From: Piezodorus guildinii | Taxonomy: Eukaryota > Arthropoda > Insecta > Hemiptera > Pentatomidae | DNA length: 64,000 nucleotides | Assembly (NCBI GenBank): GCA_023052935.1 | Contig: CM041297.1 | Location: 5,012,280 to 5,076,279, forward strand | Direction: 5' to 3' | Shown: positions 60,836 through 64,000 of the stretch, in pieces | How positions within the stretch are numbered: position 1 is the first letter of the stretch | Layout of the letters: the number at the start of each line of letters is the position of its first letter | The notes under the pieces: model-generated | What the model was told of the DNA's origin: nothing | Database searches by the model: none | What the model saw: only the letters and a program-made list of their open reading frames with translations | Made by a program: the position numbers and the translations under genes

Positions 60836-61476
60836 TAATAAATAATTAGTTCTATCTGCTTTTCATCCCCTCTTTATTAACTTTAACAAGCTCTTGTGTA
60901 TTAGATAATATTTATTCTAAAAGCTTTAGCTTTTCAACGGTATATTATAAGTGTATATTACTGTTGCTATGTTCAAAACCAAAATATTGCATTTAAAAAA
61001 TATTTTTTCAGTTTTCTCATTTAGTTGTTTTTTAAATTCGCACAACTTACATATTTAGCTGTTATTTATCAATTTTAACAAGATAATTTGACTATTTTTA
61101 TAGAATATACAAAATTAAAGGTACTTTAGGGAAGAAAATTTAAAATATCGGTATTGAAGCCCTGTCAGACTATTTCAATCAGAATGAAACCTACTCGTAT
61201 TAAAGCCCATTAAACTTTACATCGATACAGGGAGTTTAATTTTTGAGAAAATCGTAAAAAGGTGCAAAATGTATGTTCTCAAATAAGAAATTTCAGTTTT
61301 GTACGACTTTTCGTTTTTGTGCTAGACTTACAATACAGACAGACCTTTTTGCGGACTTGGTTATTTGGACACAGGGGACCCTACAACGTGTATTTCCGTT
61401 GAAAACTGGAATTCCAATATTTTCACGACTGCAATACTTTCCCTTACTATATATATCATATAAGTAAGTGAAAGTA
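60836..61476 (+). repeat. HINE-like repeat, left-truncated copy
   Basis: It starts in the TTATCTGCTTTTCATC..TTAACTTTAACAAGC block and runs through AAAGGTACTTTAGGGAAG, the TCGGTATTGAAGCCCTGTC block and GGGGACCCTACAACGTGTAT to ATAAGTAAGTGAAAGTAAC. Confidence 0.78.
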
Positions 61477-62030
61477 ACAAATAGATAAATTAATATTGTC
61501 GAATAATACTTTTAAAAAAGTCAAGAAGGTATTATTATCACCATAGCTGCTATCACATTAACATCACAGCTAACTATCGTGACAAACCTGACAGTGAGAT
61601 AGTACTGTCGGGTTAGTAAATCTTTTCATGATAGAATATACTATTTCAGTGAATCCTATAAACGAATCTATAATCAGTTAGATACGTAAAACGGAAAAGA
61701 AACATCAAAAAGTCACGATTTTACTAAAAAGCGATGATAAAATACTCCCCATGTAAGGGAAAAAGCAATCTGATAGATAGTTATATTGAAGCTATCGATT
61801 CATAAGTAATCTCGAGAAAGGACTCCATATCGATAAATAATTCATAATGACGAAATGAAGTGGGGGGGAGGAGGGGGCTGTAGTATACCTTGCCTCTTCC
61901 CTAAGTTAATAGATCTTAAATAACATTACCTTTTCATATATAATATAATTTACTGATTATTTAAAGCTGAATACGTTTGATTATTATTCATTAACGTTTA
62001 TAACAATGAATAGTGGTGTAATAAAAAAAA
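61477..62030. other. unassigned stretch
   Basis: Nothing recognised, apart from a short G-rich run at 61861-61878. Confidence 0.5.
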
Positions 62031-62095
62031 TCTGGTGCGCTACTTGATTTCCATTTTAAAAGTCCTATTTTATTTTCCAATAGGAGAACATTTAT
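62031..62095 (+). repeat. HINE-like left-end fragment
   Basis: TCTGGTGCGCTACTTGATTT followed by CCATTTTAAAAGTCCTATTT is a shortened left end. Confidence 0.55.
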
Positions 62096-62316
62096 TTTCT
62101 ATATAAATAGTTTGAACACAGAAAGTAAGGAAGGTTTGTGACTTTATCACAGCTCAAGAATACCATGTTACTTACAAAAATACTAATAACTAAATATACA
62201 TCAGTATTATAGTAGCATAAGTGTGTATCATGTTCATAAAAAAATTGTAGCCAATTAACATGAACGAGATATGGAATAGAGAGCGCCCAAAACAAAATAA
62301 ACTACCTCTGAGATTA

Positions 62317-62541
62317 TTTCAAACCCGGCAAAAGACTCAAGTATTTCTTAAAGGGGATACAAAATACTTTGTTATGGCGTCCTTCGGATGGGACGTTAAA
62401 AAGTAGTCCCGAGCTTGTGATGTCAGCTACTCATTAAAGATCCCTATCATAATTAAACTTGTTTAGACATCATTTAGGACTCTCACTGTATCATCGTCCT
62501 ATTGGCCACAGTATTAACTGACATTAAATGAAAAAACAAAC
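62317..62541 (+). repeat. SINE-1, truncated at the B box
   Basis: It begins at TTTCAAACCCGG (B box region) and continues through a degenerate hairpin, GTCCTTCGGATGGGACGTTA, GATCCCTATCATAATTAAAC and the tail. The A box end is missing. Confidence 0.78.
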
Positions 62542-62664
62542 ACTTTATATTTAACGTAATGATGGGGTTTTGTTGACCGTTGAGAAATTAGATGAGAAAG
62601 ACGGTTGGGGGTGCGGTCATAAATTAGAAACACACATTTAAAATAAGTGTTATTTTAATTATGT

Positions 62665-62703
62665 GCCGAAGTTTCTGCCTACAATGTGGGCCTTCATCAG
62701 GGT
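62665..62703 (-). ncRNA. hammerhead-like motif, left arm (damaged)
   Basis: Minus strand: CTGATGA (62694-62700) and GAAAC (62671-62675) are present, but the triplet reads TTC and stem II GGCC/GGCA has an end mismatch. The loss of the ACGT stem III word suggests it is inactive. Confidence 0.45.
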
Positions 62704-62772
62704 TGACTCTTAAGATGCTGCCTCAAGGAGTCAAGGAGTCAGAACTCCTTTAGGCAGCGTCTTAAGAGTCAA

Positions 62773-62810
62773 CCCTGATGAAGGCCCACAATGTAGGCCG
62801 AAACGTCGGC
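62773..62810 (+). ncRNA. hammerhead ribozyme-like motif, right arm
   Basis: CC (62773-62774), CTGATGA (62775-62781), A, stem II GGCC/GGCC (62783-62786 with 62796-62799), GAAAC (62800-62804), GTC (62805-62807), GGC (62808-62810). Core bases are intact; stem I is slightly weaker than at 59713. Confidence 0.58.
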
Positions 62811-62914
62811 ACATAATTAAAATAACACTTATTTTAAATGTGTGTTTCTAATTTATGACCGCACCCCCAACCATCTTCCTCATTTATATTTAACGTACAG
62901 TGTATTTTAATATT

Positions 62915-63462
62915 ACACGTTTCGGTTACTTCAACACTTACTAGACAGATACTCTAACCTACCACTTAACTACAAAAGACTCATTTACATGACCATCATA
63001 AGGCACTGATGACCCTAGGGTTTTGTGCCTTTAAGCCCTGATTAACAACAACATCATGACCATCATAAAGTTTGTTTGGACGTACGGAGCTGAGCTTAGG
63101 GCCTCTACTAAACCATCAAATTCTTTACGTCTTCAATCCTTACAATCCAAAATCCTTCGAAAAATCCTCGACGCTCCATATTTTGTCAAGAATAAGCTCA
63201 TCCATAAAGACCTTAATGTTCCATATGTTGCTGATTTATTCCGAACCAGGTATCAATCCTTCCAAGATAAAACTCCACTCTCACTCTGACCCACTAGTTT
63301 ATATCATTTCTTCCACTTTTTCCATTCCTGAAAATCCTCTGTGGCGTCTGAAAAGAAGATGTCTTTTTTGATGTCTTTTTCTTGCAATTTATCTCAGAGC
63401 CAATTTAATTTATGTATTAACCAATACAGTTGTAAATATGAATAAATAAATATTTAAAAAAC
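62915..63462 (+). pseudogene. Jockey-like element, 3' fragment with a small insertion
   Basis: Plus-strand text encodes RLLQHLLDRYSNLPLNYKRL and IYMTIIR. After a 54-bp interruption it gives MTIIKFVWTYGAELRASTKP, LQSLQSKILRKILDAPYFVK and a damaged C-terminus before an A-rich end. It is the same subfamily as the 36.7 kb copy. Frameshifts near 63285 disable it. Confidence 0.85.
63002..63055 (+). mobile_element. 54-bp non-LTR 3' end insertion with 13-bp duplication
   Basis: The segment GGCACTGATGACCCTAGGGT..GCCTTTAAGCCCTGATTAAC and AACAACATC interrupts the Jockey fragment. ATGACCATCATAA occurs on both sides (62989-63001, 63056-63068), while the related copy at 37321 has it once. The CAACAA end resembles the 3' terminus of a LINE with a short-repeat tail. 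Confidence 0.75.
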
Positions 63463-64000
63463 AATAATACACGTATCTTATGAGTTGAAAGAAAGACATT
63501 TAATCTACATATGCATTGTCATTTTCAAGACAGTGTGATAACTACATATATACGAGTGAATGTTAACTTCCATATATATATATATAGTTGAGCTATATAT
63601 ATATATATATATAGTTGAGAAAATAGAATATTAGCGATTCCAATAAAACAATAAACAAAATTGAAATATTTTATCAAAACATAAAAAGTTGTTTGTAGGC
63701 CGTCTGTGGGGAACTCCTGTTCTATATTTGTAGTTGATGGACACTTTAATATAAAATTCTGAAAAATAAACAGAGAAATCTTGAATAAATGACTGGAATC
63801 CCGACCCTGATGGGATGGAAAAGTACGACTGGCTCTTTGATTAAATGACCACCTTTCGAAGTGAAACATTAAAATCGACATTAATCCTATAATTAGTCGA
63901 AATGCAAATGAGTTTTTCCGTTATTGATTAGTTTTTATGTCATTATTTTGTGAAATTTTAGCGATAACTTTAATATCGTACAATCGACCAATTTTCATAA
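63463..64000. other. AT-rich end of window with TA microsatellites
   Basis: TATA runs at 63572-63585 and 63595-63612, each followed by GTTGAG. No gene recognised. Confidence 0.6.

Larger units (their letters stand above)
62574..62886. mobile_element. minimal inverted pair of PLE-like ends
   Basis: Arms of about 145 bp (62591-62735 and 62740-62886) are reverse complements with few differences: GACGGTTGGGGGTGCGGTCA outside, CACATTTAAAATAAGTGTTA, ATGTGCCGA.GTTTC, CAGGGTTGACTCTTAAG, and AGGAGT at the centre. There is no coding sequence: each arm is an end segment carrying a hammerhead-like motif. The outer text GTTGACCGTTGAGAA matches the flank of the PLE at 56046-56059. Confidence 0.78.

Overview
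This window looks like repeat-dense nuclear DNA of an arthropod, most likely an insect. It is AT-rich, with long homopolymers and AT microsatellites, and has no operons, ribosome-binding sites or dense coding. Every coding stretch I can identify comes from a eukaryotic mobile element: Ty3/gypsy LTR retrotransposon, Jockey-like and other non-LTR retrotransposons, a Penelope-like element (PLE), mariner and Tc1. I found no confident host gene. The species cannot be named from this sequence alone.

Layout. 1-20 kb is a graveyard of short insertions: non-LTR reverse-transcriptase relics (1.7-2.2, 2.7-3.0, 5.3-5.6, 10.9-11.3, 14.9-15.3 kb), an internally deleted mariner inside a PLE end (6.0-6.9 kb), tRNA-derived SINEs, a Tc1 relic (17 kb), a ~0.9 kb repeat family with subterminal inverted repeats (called HINE-like here), and several inverted pairs of PLE ends that carry hammerhead-ribozyme-like cores. 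20.9-27.4 kb is a complete, young Ty3/gypsy-type retrotransposon: 371-bp LTRs with two differences noticed, gag, a -1 shift into pol, PBS, PPT and a GTAT target duplication. Its empty target site is preserved in a paralogous repeat at 11.25 kb. 28-38 kb is again degenerate SINE, HINE-like and non-LTR material, plus a 5'-truncated Jockey copy (36.7-37.8 kb). 39.3-44.1 kb is a full-length, open Jockey-like element inserted in a HINE-like copy. 44.8-49 kb has two SINEs, each split by a different 5'-truncated non-LTR element. 49.3-50.15 kb is a 42-bp minisatellite, followed by a GC-richer unique stretch. 53.5-54.4 kb is a second mariner with the same internal deletion. 56-59.8 kb is a PLE arranged as a near-perfect 1.49-kb inverted repeat around a 0.78-kb reverse-transcriptase segment. 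60-64 kb is degenerate again.

Functionally the window holds two candidate autonomous retrotransposons (gypsy-type and Jockey-like), one truncated PLE with intact RT core motifs and GIY-YIG frames, and many non-autonomous passengers. The most interesting theme is that PLE-derived hammerhead-like modules recur as inverted pairs, with stem II sequences that covary between copies. Nested insertions also give a clear relative chronology.
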